Below, piece by piece: positions 44,255 to 52,996 of a DNA stretch of 64,000 nucleotides; the first letter of the stretch is position 1, and the number at the start of each line of letters is the position of its first letter. The position numbers and the translations under genes were made by a program. Where the stretch lies: assembly GCA_000421045.1 (NCBI GenBank), contig ATWC01000004.1:1-64000 (forward strand), in the 5' to 3' direction. The notes beneath the pieces are model-generated. The model was not told the DNA's origin. It ran no database searches and saw nothing but the letters and a program-made list of their open reading frames with translations. This DNA is from Lachnospiraceae bacterium NK4A179. Lineage in GTDB: Bacteria; Bacillota; Clostridia; Lachnospirales; Lachnospiraceae.

Positions 44255-46546
44255 ATGAGTGGACAGGTATACAAAAACAGGAGGAATGACCGGTCTGTTA
44301 AAGCTCTGATGAGTGTAGGACTAATTATCCTGTTACTTTGTGTCGCTATATGTGTGACCATGATCATTTCTGTCACCACCACTTACAGGGCTGATATCAT
44401 AGACGAATTCCAGACAAGGAATGAGATCGAAGCAAGCGTGTTCAGTCGCTTCCTTATGGAAGAGGGCAGGGCAGCAAAGAATGCGGCAGCTCTGCTTTCG
44501 CAGTACCCGATAGATCAGTCAAGGATCGTAGATGCCGAGAATTACGGCCGCGGTTACAATGAATATTCACATATAGGTTTTATAGATACCAATGGAGAGG
44601 TATTTCTTGACGGGCGTGCATATAGCGGCGGTCCGCAGGAATACCTTTTTAGTTATTTCGAAACAATCACCTATGGGAGAGACATGCTTCATATCTGTAC
44701 TGCGCCTGCGGCGGTCAAACAGATGACAGTCTGTGATGTGGTCGCTGTGTCTCCTGTTTTTTACGGTTCGTCGATACAGGGCTATGTGTTTGTGCCTATC
44801 AACGCGGATACCCTTCTATCCCTGGATGTTTTCAGTGAACACGAGAAAAGTGCTGATATATATCTGGTGGACAAAGAAGGTTACATACTTGCCGGCAACA
44901 ATCAAATGTATCTGGACCAGAGTGTCGTAAGTCTTCCGGGCAGGAGATTCAGGATACAGGATCTGGTTTTGAAGATCGGAAAGGCAAGAGATATCTCCAT
45001 GCGTGTCCGTAGTATCACAAGAGGCCTTTCAGACGGAGTAAGCGGTTATCTGATGGTAGAAACCGAAGAAGGATATATTATGCAGGTTTCGTATGCTCCG
45101 ATCGCAGATGCGGACAGACTGTATTTTGTCAGCTGTTATAATTCCGATCTGGTGGAAGAGCGGATGAAGCCTCTGCTTTTCAGAAGTACTCTTGCATGTC
45201 TGCTTGTTTCCATATTGATGATCGCGTCCACTATTTATGTATGGGAGACTTCGAGACGTGCAAATATGACTGCAGAGAGGCTGGCTTATAATGATCCGGT
45301 AACCGGCGGCTACAATGTGAATTACTTTAATGAGTTTGCGGAACATGTGATGCACAATAATAAGGAATTACCATTTGTGATCAATCGTTTCGATATATCA
45401 AACTTCAGATATATCAATGAGGCATATGGGCATACCAGAGCAGACGCACTCCTGTCTTCATGCATAGAGCAGTTTGGAGTGTGCTTTGGCGAAAAAGAAC
45501 TGTGTGTCAGAATGGATGCGGATCAGTTCCTTGCACTGATGGTTAATGACGCGGGATTAGACGGAAGGATGGAAGCCTACAGGGCTGCAGTGAATGCTGA
45601 TGCCAGAGGACAGGGCATCAAGTATCCTATACGTTTCAAGTCCGGTATATATAAGGTGCGTAAGCATGAGCGGGATATCGCTGTTATGATCGACCATGCA
45701 AATGCGGCCAGAAAGATGCTTAAGGGCGACAAGAAGAACAACAGTAAGGTTTATTCCGAAGAGATCATTGCCGGAATGCACCGGGTGGATCAGATAGAAT
45801 CGCAGATGCAGAGAGCTCTTGCAGATGGCGAATTCAAGGTTTACCTTCAGCCTAAGTGGGATATAATAAATGATCGTGTGGCGGGAGCAGAGGCCCTTGT
45901 CAGATGGATCAAGCCGGATGGAAAGATAATACCGCCGGATGAGTTCATTCCGCTTTTTGAAAATAATGGTTTTATTGAGAAACTTGATTTCTACATGCTC
46001 GAAGAAGTGTGCAGATATACAAATGGCCTTGTAAAGCAGGGGAAAATGGCTTATCCCGTGTCGGTCAATCAGTCCAGAGTATTGCTGCATAACCCTGACT
46101 ATCTTGATAATGTTGTGGATATTCTGAAGAAATATAAGATAGAGGGAAATATGGTTGAGCTTGAGATAACCGAAACGGTTTTCGAAGAGGATGAAGACTA
46201 TGTTAAGGATGTGCTGAAGAAGTTAAAAGAGAGCGGCGTAACTCTTAACATGGATGATTTCGGCTCAGGTTATTCATCGCTTAATATGCTCAAGGAAGCT
46301 CCGTTTGATATAGTCAAGTTAGACAGGGAGTTTTTCTCAAAATCGGTCGATGATGAAAAGAGCCGTCTGATACTTACAAAGATAGTTGAAATGATACATG
46401 TTATAGGTATGGGTGTTATCTGTGAGGGTGTAGAAACAAAAGAACAGGTTGAGTTTCTAAAGGGCCTCGGAGTAAAGATAGTGCAGGGATTTTATTATTC
46501 AAAGCCTATACCATGTGAGGAATTCAGGAGTAAATACTGTGAGTGA
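44255..46546 (+). CDS. Membrane sensor with degenerate GGDEF and intact EAL domain
   Basis: The product has 763 residues. A first membrane helix at about 18-42 and a second at about 305-328 enclose an outside sensor region of about 260 residues, Cache-like in layout. The GGDEF domain (about 340-505) is degenerate: the signature reads MDADQF (near residue 420). The EAL domain (about 515-760) keeps AEALVRWI, VNQSRVLL, LEITETVF, MDDFGSGYSS, VKLDREFF, CEGVET and QGFYYSKPI, so it should hydrolyse c-di-GMP. No ribosome site precedes ATG 44255; a promoter is placed so that the mRNA would begin at the ATG. Confidence 0.9.
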   Translation: MSGQVYKNRRNDRSVKALMSVGLIILLLCVAICVTMIISVTTTYRADIIDEFQTRNEIEASVFSRFLMEEGRAAKNAAALLSQYPIDQSRIVDAENYGRGYNEYSHIGFIDTNGEVFLDGRAYSGGPQEYLFSYFETITYGRDMLHICTAPAAVKQMTVCDVVAVSPVFYGSSIQGYVFVPINADTLLSLDVFSEHEKSADIYLVDKEGYILAGNNQMYLDQSVVSLPGRRFRIQDLVLKIGKARDISMRVRSITRGLSDGVSGYLMVETEEGYIMQVSYAPIADADRLYFVSCYNSDLVEERMKPLLFRSTLACLLVSILMIASTIYVWETSRRANMTAERLAYNDPVTGGYNVNYFNEFAEHVMHNNKELPFVINRFDISNFRYINEAYGHTRADALLSSCIEQFGVCFGEKELCVRMDADQFLALMVNDAGLDGRMEAYRAAVNADARGQGIKYPIRFKSGIYKVRKHERDIAVMIDHANAARKMLKGDKKNNSKVYSEEIIAGMHRVDQIESQMQRALADGEFKVYLQPKWDIINDRVAGAEALVRWIKPDGKIIPPDEFIPLFENNGFIEKLDFYMLEEVCRYTNGLVKQGKMAYPVSVNQSRVLLHNPDYLDNVVDILKKYKIEGNMVELEITETVFEEDEDYVKDVLKKLKESGVTLNMDDFGSGYSSLNMLKEAPFDIVKLDREFFSKSVDDEKSRLILTKIVEMIHVIGMGVICEGVETKEQVEFLKGLGVKIVQGFYYSKPIPCEEFRSKYCE

Positions 46547-47210
46547 TGAAGAGCTTCTTAAATTAAGAGGCGGTGGCTTTTTTGAGGAACTGGAGAAAAA
46601 GACAAAGGAGTTACAAAAGGAAGGAAAGCGTCCAAAACTCCTTCTCCACAGCTGCTGCGCGCCATGTTCAAGCGCCTGTCTTGAGTATCTTGTAAAGAAC
46701 TTTAACGTAACAGCGTTTTATTACAATCCCAATATCAGCATTAAAGAAGAATATGATAAACGTGTTTCCGAGATGAAGAGACTTGTGAATATCTATGATG
46801 GAGATGTATCATTAGCGGAAGGACGTTATGATATAAGGGATTTTCTTGATGCCGTAAAGGGACTTGAGAAGGAACCGGAAGGCGGGCTTCGCTGTGTAAA
46901 GTGTTTCAGGCTGCGCCTTTATGAAACTGCCAGAGTTGCGGCAGAGAACGGTTTTGATTATTTCACCACGACGCTTACGATATCACCGCTTAAGAATGCA
47001 GCAGTTTTGAATGCACTGGGACGGGAAGCATCGGAAAAATTCGGATCGGAATTTCTTCCGTCGGATTTTAAGAAACGGGGCGGATATCAGAGATCGATAG
47101 AGTTATCAAAAGAATATGGGCTATACAGACAGGATTACTGTGGCTGTGCCTTTTCGAAGGCAGAGCGTGAGGCCTTTAAGAAGAAAAAGGCGGAGGAGAA
47201 TTGTAAATGA
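46539..47210 (+). CDS. queH: Epoxyqueuosine reductase QueH
   Basis: The product has about 223 residues. GTG 46539 is chosen because AGGAG lies 8 bases upstream; it overlaps the previous stop by 8 bases. It carries the QueH (formerly DUF208) cysteines: LLLHSCCAPCSSACLEYL, then RCVKCFRLRL and QDYCGCAFS, which bind iron-sulfur and zinc. QueH reduces epoxyqueuosine to queuosine in the wobble position of tRNAs for Asp, Asn, His and Tyr, replacing the unrelated QueG. Confidence 0.93.
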   Translation: MSDEELLKLRGGGFFEELEKKTKELQKEGKRPKLLLHSCCAPCSSACLEYLVKNFNVTAFYYNPNISIKEEYDKRVSEMKRLVNIYDGDVSLAEGRYDIRDFLDAVKGLEKEPEGGLRCVKCFRLRLYETARVAAENGFDYFTTTLTISPLKNAAVLNALGREASEKFGSEFLPSDFKKRGGYQRSIELSKEYGLYRQDYCGCAFSKAEREAFKKKKAEENCK

Positions 47211-48988
47211 AGCAGTTTATTGAATTATTGAATGAGACAGTCGGAGCAGCATTTGAAAAGGCCGGCTTTGATAAAGAACTCGGAAGGGTGAGCGTGAGCA
47301 ACAGGCCGGATCTCTGCGAGTATCAGTGCAACGGAGCCATGTCCGGTGCAAAGCTTTATCATAAAAAGCCGATAGAGATAGCTGAGGCTGTAGCAGCTGA
47401 ACTTTCAAACTCGGATGTTTTTGAAAAGGTAAGTGCGGTAATGCCGGGCTTTCTTAATCTGGATATTTCCGCAAGATATATTTCGGACTATGTTTCGAAA
47501 ATGCTTTCGGATGATAAATTCGGCTATGAAAATACAGGAAAGCAGCAGACCATAGTCATTGATTATGGCGGACCGAATGTTGCCAAGCCTCTTCATGTCG
47601 GACATCTCCGTCCCGCCATCATAGGCGAGAGCATCAAACGTATATCACGTTATGCCGGTCATAAGGTTATAGGCGATGTGCATCTTGGTGACTGGGGAAT
47701 GCCTATGGGCCAGATAATAACCGAACTTAAGGAGAGAAAGCCTGAGCTTCCGTATTTTGATGACAGCTTTGAAGGAGAGTATCCCGAAGAAGCTCCTTTT
47801 ACGATCTCGGAACTTGAGGAGATCTATCCCACAGCCAGCGGAAAATGCAAGACTGATGAGGAATACAAAAAGAAAGCTCTTCAGAATACGAAGGATCTGC
47901 AGGATGGAAAGAAGGGCTACAGAGCTCTCTGGCAGCAGGTTTTAAAGGTTTCGGTAGCAGATCTCAAGCGAAACTATGAAAAACTTGATGTTTCCTTTGA
48001 CCTTTGGATGGGAGAGTCTGATGTTGATGATATGATACCTGCCATGGTCGAGAAGATGAAAGCAGACGGCCATGCACATCTTTCGGAGGGTGCTCTTGTT
48101 GTAGATATAGCAGAGGAGAGCGATAAGAAGGAACTGCCTCCCTGCATAGTCTTAAAGAGTGATGGGGCTTCGAATTATGAGACTACAGACCTGGCTACGA
48201 TCAAGTACAGGGAGGATAATTTTGATCCCGATGCTATCCTTTATGTAGTGGATAAGAGACAGGAGCTTCATTTTATACAGGTGTTCAGGACAGCCAGAAA
48301 GTGCGGACTTGCAAAGGAAAACACAAGTCTTGAGTTCATCGGCTTCGGTACCATGAACGGCCCCGGCGGAAAGCCTTTCAAGACACGTGACGGTGGAGTG
48401 CTTCGTCTTGAAACCCTTCTTTCCCAGATAAAAGAAGGCATGTATGAGAAGATAAAAGAAAACAAGGATATGTCCGATGAGGATGCTGACAAAACAGCAG
48501 CGATCACGGCTCTCGCCGCCGTTAAATACGGAGATCTTTCAAATCAGGCTTCCAAGGATTATGTATTTGATACGGAGAGATTCACTGCGTTCGAGGGAGA
48601 TACCGGCCCGTATCTGCTCTATACTATGGTACGTATCAAATCCATACTTTCAAGATTTAAGGAAAACGGTGGAGATATGTCCGCGGTTTCAAGTGCTGAT
48701 ATCATTTATGCGGCAAATGCATGTGCTGCCGGAAAGGATGTGCTCAAGGATATAACGGGATTTTCACGTATGATAGATCAGGCCTTTGAAGAGCGTGCAC
48801 CGCACAGGGTATGTGCCTTTGCATATAAGCTTGCAAATGACTTTAATTCATTCTACCATGAGGTCAAGATCCTTGCGGAAGAGGATGATGCAAAGAAGAA
48901 TGCTTACATCGCACTGCTTGAAGGAGTGCTTAAGCTGTTTGAGACCTGCATTGAGCTGCTGGGATTTGAGTGCCCGGATAAAATGTAA
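47207..48988 (+). CDS. argS: Arginyl-tRNA synthetase
   Basis: The product has 593 residues, a class I synthetase. It has the N-terminal additional domain with SNRPDLCEYQCNGAM, the HIGH motif as HVGHLRPAIIG, LGDWGMPMGQI, a KMSKS-like loop near GKPFKTRDGGV (divergent, as usual in ArgRS) and a C-terminal DALR anticodon-binding domain (ERAPHRVCAFAYKLANDFN). It overlaps queH by 4 bases (ATGA), linking two tRNA functions. Confidence 0.97.
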   Translation: MKQFIELLNETVGAAFEKAGFDKELGRVSVSNRPDLCEYQCNGAMSGAKLYHKKPIEIAEAVAAELSNSDVFEKVSAVMPGFLNLDISARYISDYVSKMLSDDKFGYENTGKQQTIVIDYGGPNVAKPLHVGHLRPAIIGESIKRISRYAGHKVIGDVHLGDWGMPMGQIITELKERKPELPYFDDSFEGEYPEEAPFTISELEEIYPTASGKCKTDEEYKKKALQNTKDLQDGKKGYRALWQQVLKVSVADLKRNYEKLDVSFDLWMGESDVDDMIPAMVEKMKADGHAHLSEGALVVDIAEESDKKELPPCIVLKSDGASNYETTDLATIKYREDNFDPDAILYVVDKRQELHFIQVFRTARKCGLAKENTSLEFIGFGTMNGPGGKPFKTRDGGVLRLETLLSQIKEGMYEKIKENKDMSDEDADKTAAITALAAVKYGDLSNQASKDYVFDTERFTAFEGDTGPYLLYTMVRIKSILSRFKENGGDMSAVSSADIIYAANACAAGKDVLKDITGFSRMIDQAFEERAPHRVCAFAYKLANDFNSFYHEVKILAEEDDAKKNAYIALLEGVLKLFETCIELLGFECPDKM

Positions 48989-49006
48989 ATTAAAGGAGAG
49001 GATATC

Positions 49007-49210
49007 ATGGCAGAGTTGAAGGTAAGGACTTTTGTCGAGTACAGAGGAAAAAAGTGTGATGTGAAAGCGACTGCCGCCAAAGCGCATAAGGATGCCGTAA
49101 AGAAGTGCAAAGCTGAACCCGGAGATATAAAGATCTATATCAAGCCTGAAGACGGCAAGGCTTATTATGCCGCAGAGTCCGGAAAGGTCAAGGGAGACGT
49201 TAACCTTTAA
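49007..49210 (+). CDS. Small DUF6465-like protein
   Basis: The product has 67 residues and is basic, without membrane helix. The pattern FVEYRGKKCDV, then IKIYIKPEDGKAYYAA and a KGDVNL end matches what I recall as DUF6465, a short clostridial family of unknown role. AAAGGAG stands before ATG. The gene lies 18 bases after argS and 12 bases before the next gene, so it is co-transcribed with both. Confidence 0.8.
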   Translation: MAELKVRTFVEYRGKKCDVKATAAKAHKDAVKKCKAEPGDIKIYIKPEDGKAYYAAESGKVKGDVNL

Positions 49211-49222
49211 AGGAGCGTTTTT

Positions 49223-50041
49223 ATGGATATTGAAAAGATCAAAGGGAAAATCATCGGAATGAAGAAAACCGTGATCATAGTCGCGGTAGCTGTTGTGATT
49301 TTTCTTATTTTTGGCATTTTAATTGGCGTTAAGATTGCGAAGCCCAAGGATCCTTTCGGTGGAAAAACCGGTGCCGGTATCGCCGATTATGTCAATGTGA
49401 GTGATCCCGTGGATGCTCTTGATGAGCAGGAGCCTGATGAAGTGGTAGTGCAGCAAAAGGTTCCTTATGTTGTTGATGTATATTTCGGAGACGCACTCTT
49501 TGAGGAAGCACGAAAGGAAAGCAAGATCATTGTCATGACCCGTGAGGGCTCGGCTTCATATGTTGCTGAGAAAGAGGGGGCATTTGGCTGGGATGTTTTC
49601 AGTCAGAAGAAGGCGATGATCTTTCACGGCAAGGCAGAGTATACCGTGGATCTGTCACAGCTTGATTCAGATGATATAAAGATCGACAGTACAAAACGTA
49701 TCATCACGATCACTATTCCCGAACCGGAACTCAGTGTTGAGTATCTTCCCGAGGAGACGGAATTTTTTGATACGGCAAACGGTTTCTTAAGTTTCGGTGA
49801 GATGAATATCACTCCCGAGATGTCTAACGAACTGGCAGTGAGCGGAAAAGAGAGACTTAAGGACGAGTTTCAGAATGATGATGAATCCTGGGCAGCGGCA
49901 AGAAAATTTGCGGAGATAACGGTTAAGGAACTTTATGAACCGGTCGTTCGCTCCGTTATTGATGCAACTGTGAAGGAAAAGGATGATGAGTTTGCCATAG
50001 CTCCGAGGTATGATATTGTTGTAAAAACAGAAACGCCTTGA
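49223..50041 (+). CDS. DUF4230 membrane-anchored protein
   Basis: The product has 272 residues. A single membrane helix (VIIVAVAVVIFLIFGILIGV) lies at about 16-35 and a large, probably outside, domain follows. The later part (IITITIPEPELSVEYLPE, ARKFAEITVKELYEPVV) fits DUF4230, a widespread family of unknown function. AAAGGAG precedes ATG. Confidence 0.8.
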   Translation: MDIEKIKGKIIGMKKTVIIVAVAVVIFLIFGILIGVKIAKPKDPFGGKTGAGIADYVNVSDPVDALDEQEPDEVVVQQKVPYVVDVYFGDALFEEARKESKIIVMTREGSASYVAEKEGAFGWDVFSQKKAMIFHGKAEYTVDLSQLDSDDIKIDSTKRIITITIPEPELSVEYLPEETEFFDTANGFLSFGEMNITPEMSNELAVSGKERLKDEFQNDDESWAAARKFAEITVKELYEPVVRSVIDATVKEKDDEFAIAPRYDIVVKTETP

Positions 50042-50049
50042 AATAATAA

Positions 50050-50078
50050 TTGACAAGTGCGTTTGTATTGAGTATAAT
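50050..50078 (+). promoter_or_regulatory. Consensus promoter of tRNA-Met
   Basis: TTGACA (50050-50055), 17 bases, TATAAT (50073-50078): a perfect sigma-A promoter. Confidence 0.95.
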
Positions 50079-50080
50079 AA

Positions 50081-50110
50081 CCTTCGTTCTGCTGCGAACG
50101 CAGACGAAGG
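50081..50110 (+). other. Hairpin in the tRNA-Met precursor leader
   Basis: CCTTCGTTCTGC (50081-50092) pairs with GCAGACGAAGG (50100-50110) with one bulged T and a 7-base loop. It starts around the expected +1 and ends 5 bases before the tRNA. It may guide 5' processing or protect the precursor. Confidence 0.6.
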
Positions 50111-50115
50111 AATCT

Positions 50116-50189
50116 GGCGAGATAGCTCAGTTGGCTAGAGCACGCGGTTCATACCCGCGGTGTCGAGGGTTCAAATCCCCCTCTCGCTA
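50116..50189 (+). tRNA. tRNA-Met (elongator), anticodon CAT
   Basis: Acceptor GGCGAGA/TCTCGCT (first pair G-U), D arm GCTC/GAGC, anticodon stem CGCGG/CCGCG with loop TTCATAC, T arm GAGGG-TTCAAAT-CCCCC with one A-C mismatch, discriminator A, no encoded CCA. The lack of the three G-C pairs flanking an initiator loop and the overall likeness to elongator Met tRNAs argue against initiator. An Ile(CAU) identity is less likely. Confidence 0.88.
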
Positions 50190-50197
50190 CTAAAGCG

Positions 50198-50230
50198 ATC
50201 CCCCCTTGATTTTAAAGAGGGGATTTTTTA
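50198..50230 (+). terminator. Terminator of tRNA-Met
   Basis: ATCCCC (50198-50203) pairs with GGGGAT (50219-50224), and a run of six Ts follows. Confidence 0.85.
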
Positions 50231-50271
50231 GTTAAAGCTGTCCGGGGAGATTTTGAGACCCCATTTGTATA

Positions 50272-50300
50272 TTGATTATTTAGACCCGGTCGGATATACT
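50272..50300 (+). promoter_or_regulatory. Promoter of the zinc-ribbon repeat protein gene
   Basis: TTGATT (50272-50277), 17 bases, TATACT (50295-50300). The leader is about 55 bases and ends in CGAGGAGG before ATG 50362. Confidence 0.8.
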
Positions 50301-50361
50301 AAACGATAGGGTTATTGGGTATATTAAGGTGTAATCTTTCAACGAGGAGGCTTTTTAAATT

Positions 50362-52338
50362 ATGGCCAATATTGTTTGTCCGGGATGCAGCAGGATAGTT
50401 GACGACAGTGTCAGAGTCTGTCCCGGGTGCAAGTATAATATCAAGAAATACGTTAAGGATCTCAAAAAGAAGGGAGGGATCACAGGCAGCATATCACTTG
50501 GAAGTGCTTATGATGAAGCTAAGTCAAGTGCGCCTGTTCTTCCTGAACTGGACTTTTTAAAACCGAAGCCTGCCGGAGGACCTATTGGAGGACCTGCGCC
50601 TGCACCTGCAGCAGCACCTGTGCCTGAACTTGATTTTCTTAAGTCTGCGCCTGCACCTGCAGCACCTGCGGCAGCGCCTGTTCCCGAGACACAGATATAC
50701 GGAACTACTCCTTATCAGCCTGATAATTCAGCGCCTTCTTATGATGCACCGGCTGCAGCGGCAGCACCTGTGCCTGAGACACAGATATATGGAACCACAC
50801 CTTACCAGCCTGAGGCTTCAGCCCCTTCTTATGATGCGCCTGAAGCAGCTCCGGCAGCATATTCAGAGGCAGCACCCGTTCATCCTGCCCCTGAATATGT
50901 AAAGAATACTCTGAAGTACAAGCCTAAGGTAATGGCAACGAGTGCTCCTGAGTATGATCCGGATTATAAGACTAAACAGTTGGAAGCACAGGCAGCAGCT
51001 GCTGCTGCGGCTGTGCCTGAAACACAGATATACGGCACGGCTCCTGCAGCGACGCCTTCACCTGCTCCTGCAGTTACACCTGTTCCCGAAACACAGATAT
51101 ATGGTACAGCGCCTGTAGCAGCACCTGTACAGCCTGCTCCTGCAGCAGCACCTGTTCCGGCACCGGCTTATCAGGCTGCAGCACCCGCAGCGGGTGGGAT
51201 TTATGGTGCAGCACCTGCGATTCCGCCGGTTGCACCGAATGTACTTGCGGATCCTCCTGTAGGAGGTTTCAGCGCCAGTCCTTCACAGAATTCGAATTTA
51301 TCTGCGCATACAGCAAGCAATATAAATATGCCTAACGGAGGCCTATTACAGGCAGCAAGCACAGGAGAGCAGCTTTTCGATTCTCCTCTGCTTAACCTGA
51401 CTGCGGTAAGGAGCGGAGCCGGAGCGCTTTCAGGCGCAACGGGTCCCAGCATCATGGACAAGCTCAGGGAAGAGGAAGAGCGCAAGAAGATGGAGAACGA
51501 TTTTGTATTTGAGTCTCCCAATCTTCGAAGAGAAGAGTCCAAGATAAAAACAGTAGGAACGGCTAATGCCGGTGGCGCACTTTCCAATATCGGTGATATG
51601 ACATTCGATTATGATGATCCCGATAAGAAGGATATATTCAGAAGTACTGAAAAGTTTAAGATAGGTGCAGGAGGAGACGAGCAGAGAAAGAGACAGGAAG
51701 AGCAGCGTCTTCTCAATGAGGCATTAAACGGCGGTCAGTATCAGCCCGTTCGCAGTTCTGCATATTCCGCAGCACCTGTTGCACATACCGGTGTTCCGGT
51801 TGCGGTTCATGCAGGCAGCAGCATATCGATTTTGAATTCTAACGGTATGCCTGCAGCACAGCAGCCTGCACAGGGACCTGTTTCTACACAGGGCGTGATC
51901 CCTGCACCCGGTCAGGTGGTACCTGCTCCCGAGACACAGATTTACGGAACTGCACCTGCTGCGGCACCTCAGATGTTCGGAAGTGTACCGGCATCAGGTC
52001 AGGTACCCGGAACAGGCGTATACGCACCTGCACAGGCAGGCAACGGCCTTTATGGTCAGGCACCTGCACAGGCAGGCAATGGGATTTATGGTCAGGCGCC
52101 TGCACCCAAGAGCTTTGAACAGACACTTCAGCAGCCCGGAAATGTATCACATCCGAAGAGCGCTATAAACTTTGCTCCCAGCTATCAGTCTGAGACAGGC
52201 GGCTTCGGAACAGCAGCAGCGTCACCTCTCTACGGAGGCGGACAGCCTGAACCCCAGGGTCCTGTATCCAATGGTCTCTCTCATGGATCAAATACGGGTC
52301 TCTCTTCGGCTAATCCCTTCCTTGGCGGGGGCCAGTGA
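50362..52338 (+). CDS. Zinc-ribbon protein with PETQIYGT repeats
   Basis: The product has 658 residues. It starts with a double-CxxC zinc ribbon (CPGCSRIV ... CPGCKYNI, residues 5-24). About 260 residues of Ala/Pro-rich sequence follow, holding four copies of PETQIYGT; a fifth lies near residue 525. Related IYGAAP, LYGQAP and IYGQAP motifs are scattered. A charged middle segment at about 370-450 (IMDKLREEEERKKMEND) may be helical. No signal peptide or membrane helix is seen. The repeated eight-residue core in a disordered chain suggests linear binding motifs for a partner. I do not recognise a family beyond the zinc ribbon. Codon use matches the neighbours. Confidence 0.85.
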   Translation: MANIVCPGCSRIVDDSVRVCPGCKYNIKKYVKDLKKKGGITGSISLGSAYDEAKSSAPVLPELDFLKPKPAGGPIGGPAPAPAAAPVPELDFLKSAPAPAAPAAAPVPETQIYGTTPYQPDNSAPSYDAPAAAAAPVPETQIYGTTPYQPEASAPSYDAPEAAPAAYSEAAPVHPAPEYVKNTLKYKPKVMATSAPEYDPDYKTKQLEAQAAAAAAAVPETQIYGTAPAATPSPAPAVTPVPETQIYGTAPVAAPVQPAPAAAPVPAPAYQAAAPAAGGIYGAAPAIPPVAPNVLADPPVGGFSASPSQNSNLSAHTASNINMPNGGLLQAASTGEQLFDSPLLNLTAVRSGAGALSGATGPSIMDKLREEEERKKMENDFVFESPNLRREESKIKTVGTANAGGALSNIGDMTFDYDDPDKKDIFRSTEKFKIGAGGDEQRKRQEEQRLLNEALNGGQYQPVRSSAYSAAPVAHTGVPVAVHAGSSISILNSNGMPAAQQPAQGPVSTQGVIPAPGQVVPAPETQIYGTAPAAAPQMFGSVPASGQVPGTGVYAPAQAGNGLYGQAPAQAGNGIYGQAPAPKSFEQTLQQPGNVSHPKSAINFAPSYQSETGGFGTAAASPLYGGGQPEPQGPVSNGLSHGSNTGLSSANPFLGGGQ

Positions 52339-52356
52339 TAAGACTAACAATAAAGA

Positions 52357-52384
52357 CTGCGGCCCGGTCTGATCCGGGGCGCAG
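52357..52384 (+). other. Strong GC-rich hairpin between two unknown genes
   Basis: CTGCGGCCCGG (52357-52367) pairs with CCGGGGCGCAG (52374-52384) with a single mismatch and a 6-base loop. It lacks a T run, so it is not a standard terminator. It lies 12 bases before ATG 52397, which has no clear ribosome site. Confidence 0.5.
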
Positions 52385-52396
52385 CTTATACCTAAC

Positions 52397-52981
52397 ATGA
52401 TAAACAGAGTCGACAATACACCTTATCTTACAGGAACATATTCCCGAAACGGAAGCCGGACCAGGAAAGTAGATGAGGAAATGCCGGCTTTTTTGCTTGA
52501 TCATGATGAGGAAGGTGTGGTCTGGGAAAGAAGCGATGCTGAAAATACAGGCAGGAAAAATAAAAAGCCGGAAACCGGAAATAATAAGGCTTCAGCGGAT
52601 AGTTATGAGTCAGAGATACTTACTGACAAAACTGAGACTTCAAATGATGATGAAAAGGTAAATGATAAGGAAGAGCAGACTTTTCAATTTTCGGAACTGT
52701 TCAAAAAGGCCGGAGATTTTTTTAAGGGGCTTTTCGACAATATCATGAAAGTCATATGGTACGGCAATGATGAAGAGGATGTTGCCAAAGCCAATGCTGA
52801 AGCTTCGGGTTCGAAAGGAGAAGCCGCGGATAGTGCAGCTGAAATGCTAAAGGATGCCGGATTTGTAATGCCGGAAGTTAAAGGCAGACCGGCAAGGAGT
52901 ACTTCTGTTTTGACATATTATGATAAGCATGGCAAACTTGTTAAAGGTACTTCAGATCTGGGATCTGAGTATAAAAGATAG
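52397..52981 (+). CDS. Unknown acidic protein
   Basis: The product has 194 residues if started at ATG 52397; no ribosome site is visible there, and an in-frame ATG at 52481 behind GATGAGG is an alternative. The first 100 residues are charged and probably disordered (Asn, Lys, Asp, Glu). FQFSELFKKAGDFFKGLFDN could be an amphipathic helix, and a conserved-looking end STSVLTYYDKHGKLVKG follows. No membrane segment or known domain is recognised. It lies 15 bases before ispF. Confidence 0.65.
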   Translation: MINRVDNTPYLTGTYSRNGSRTRKVDEEMPAFLLDHDEEGVVWERSDAENTGRKNKKPETGNNKASADSYESEILTDKTETSNDDEKVNDKEEQTFQFSELFKKAGDFFKGLFDNIMKVIWYGNDEEDVAKANAEASGSKGEAADSAAEMLKDAGFVMPEVKGRPARSTSVLTYYDKHGKLVKGTSDLGSEYKR

Positions 52982-52996
52982 AGAACGGAGAATGAG

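Noticed and set aside
50116-50189. Initiator tRNA or tRNA-Ile(CAU) identity
   Set aside because: The anticodon stem lacks the three consecutive G-C pairs of initiators, and the body closely follows elongator Met tRNAs.
50650-52110. Repetitive DNA as a CRISPR array
   Set aside because: The repeats are coding (PETQIYGT and Ala/Pro runs), irregularly spaced, and show synonymous differences.
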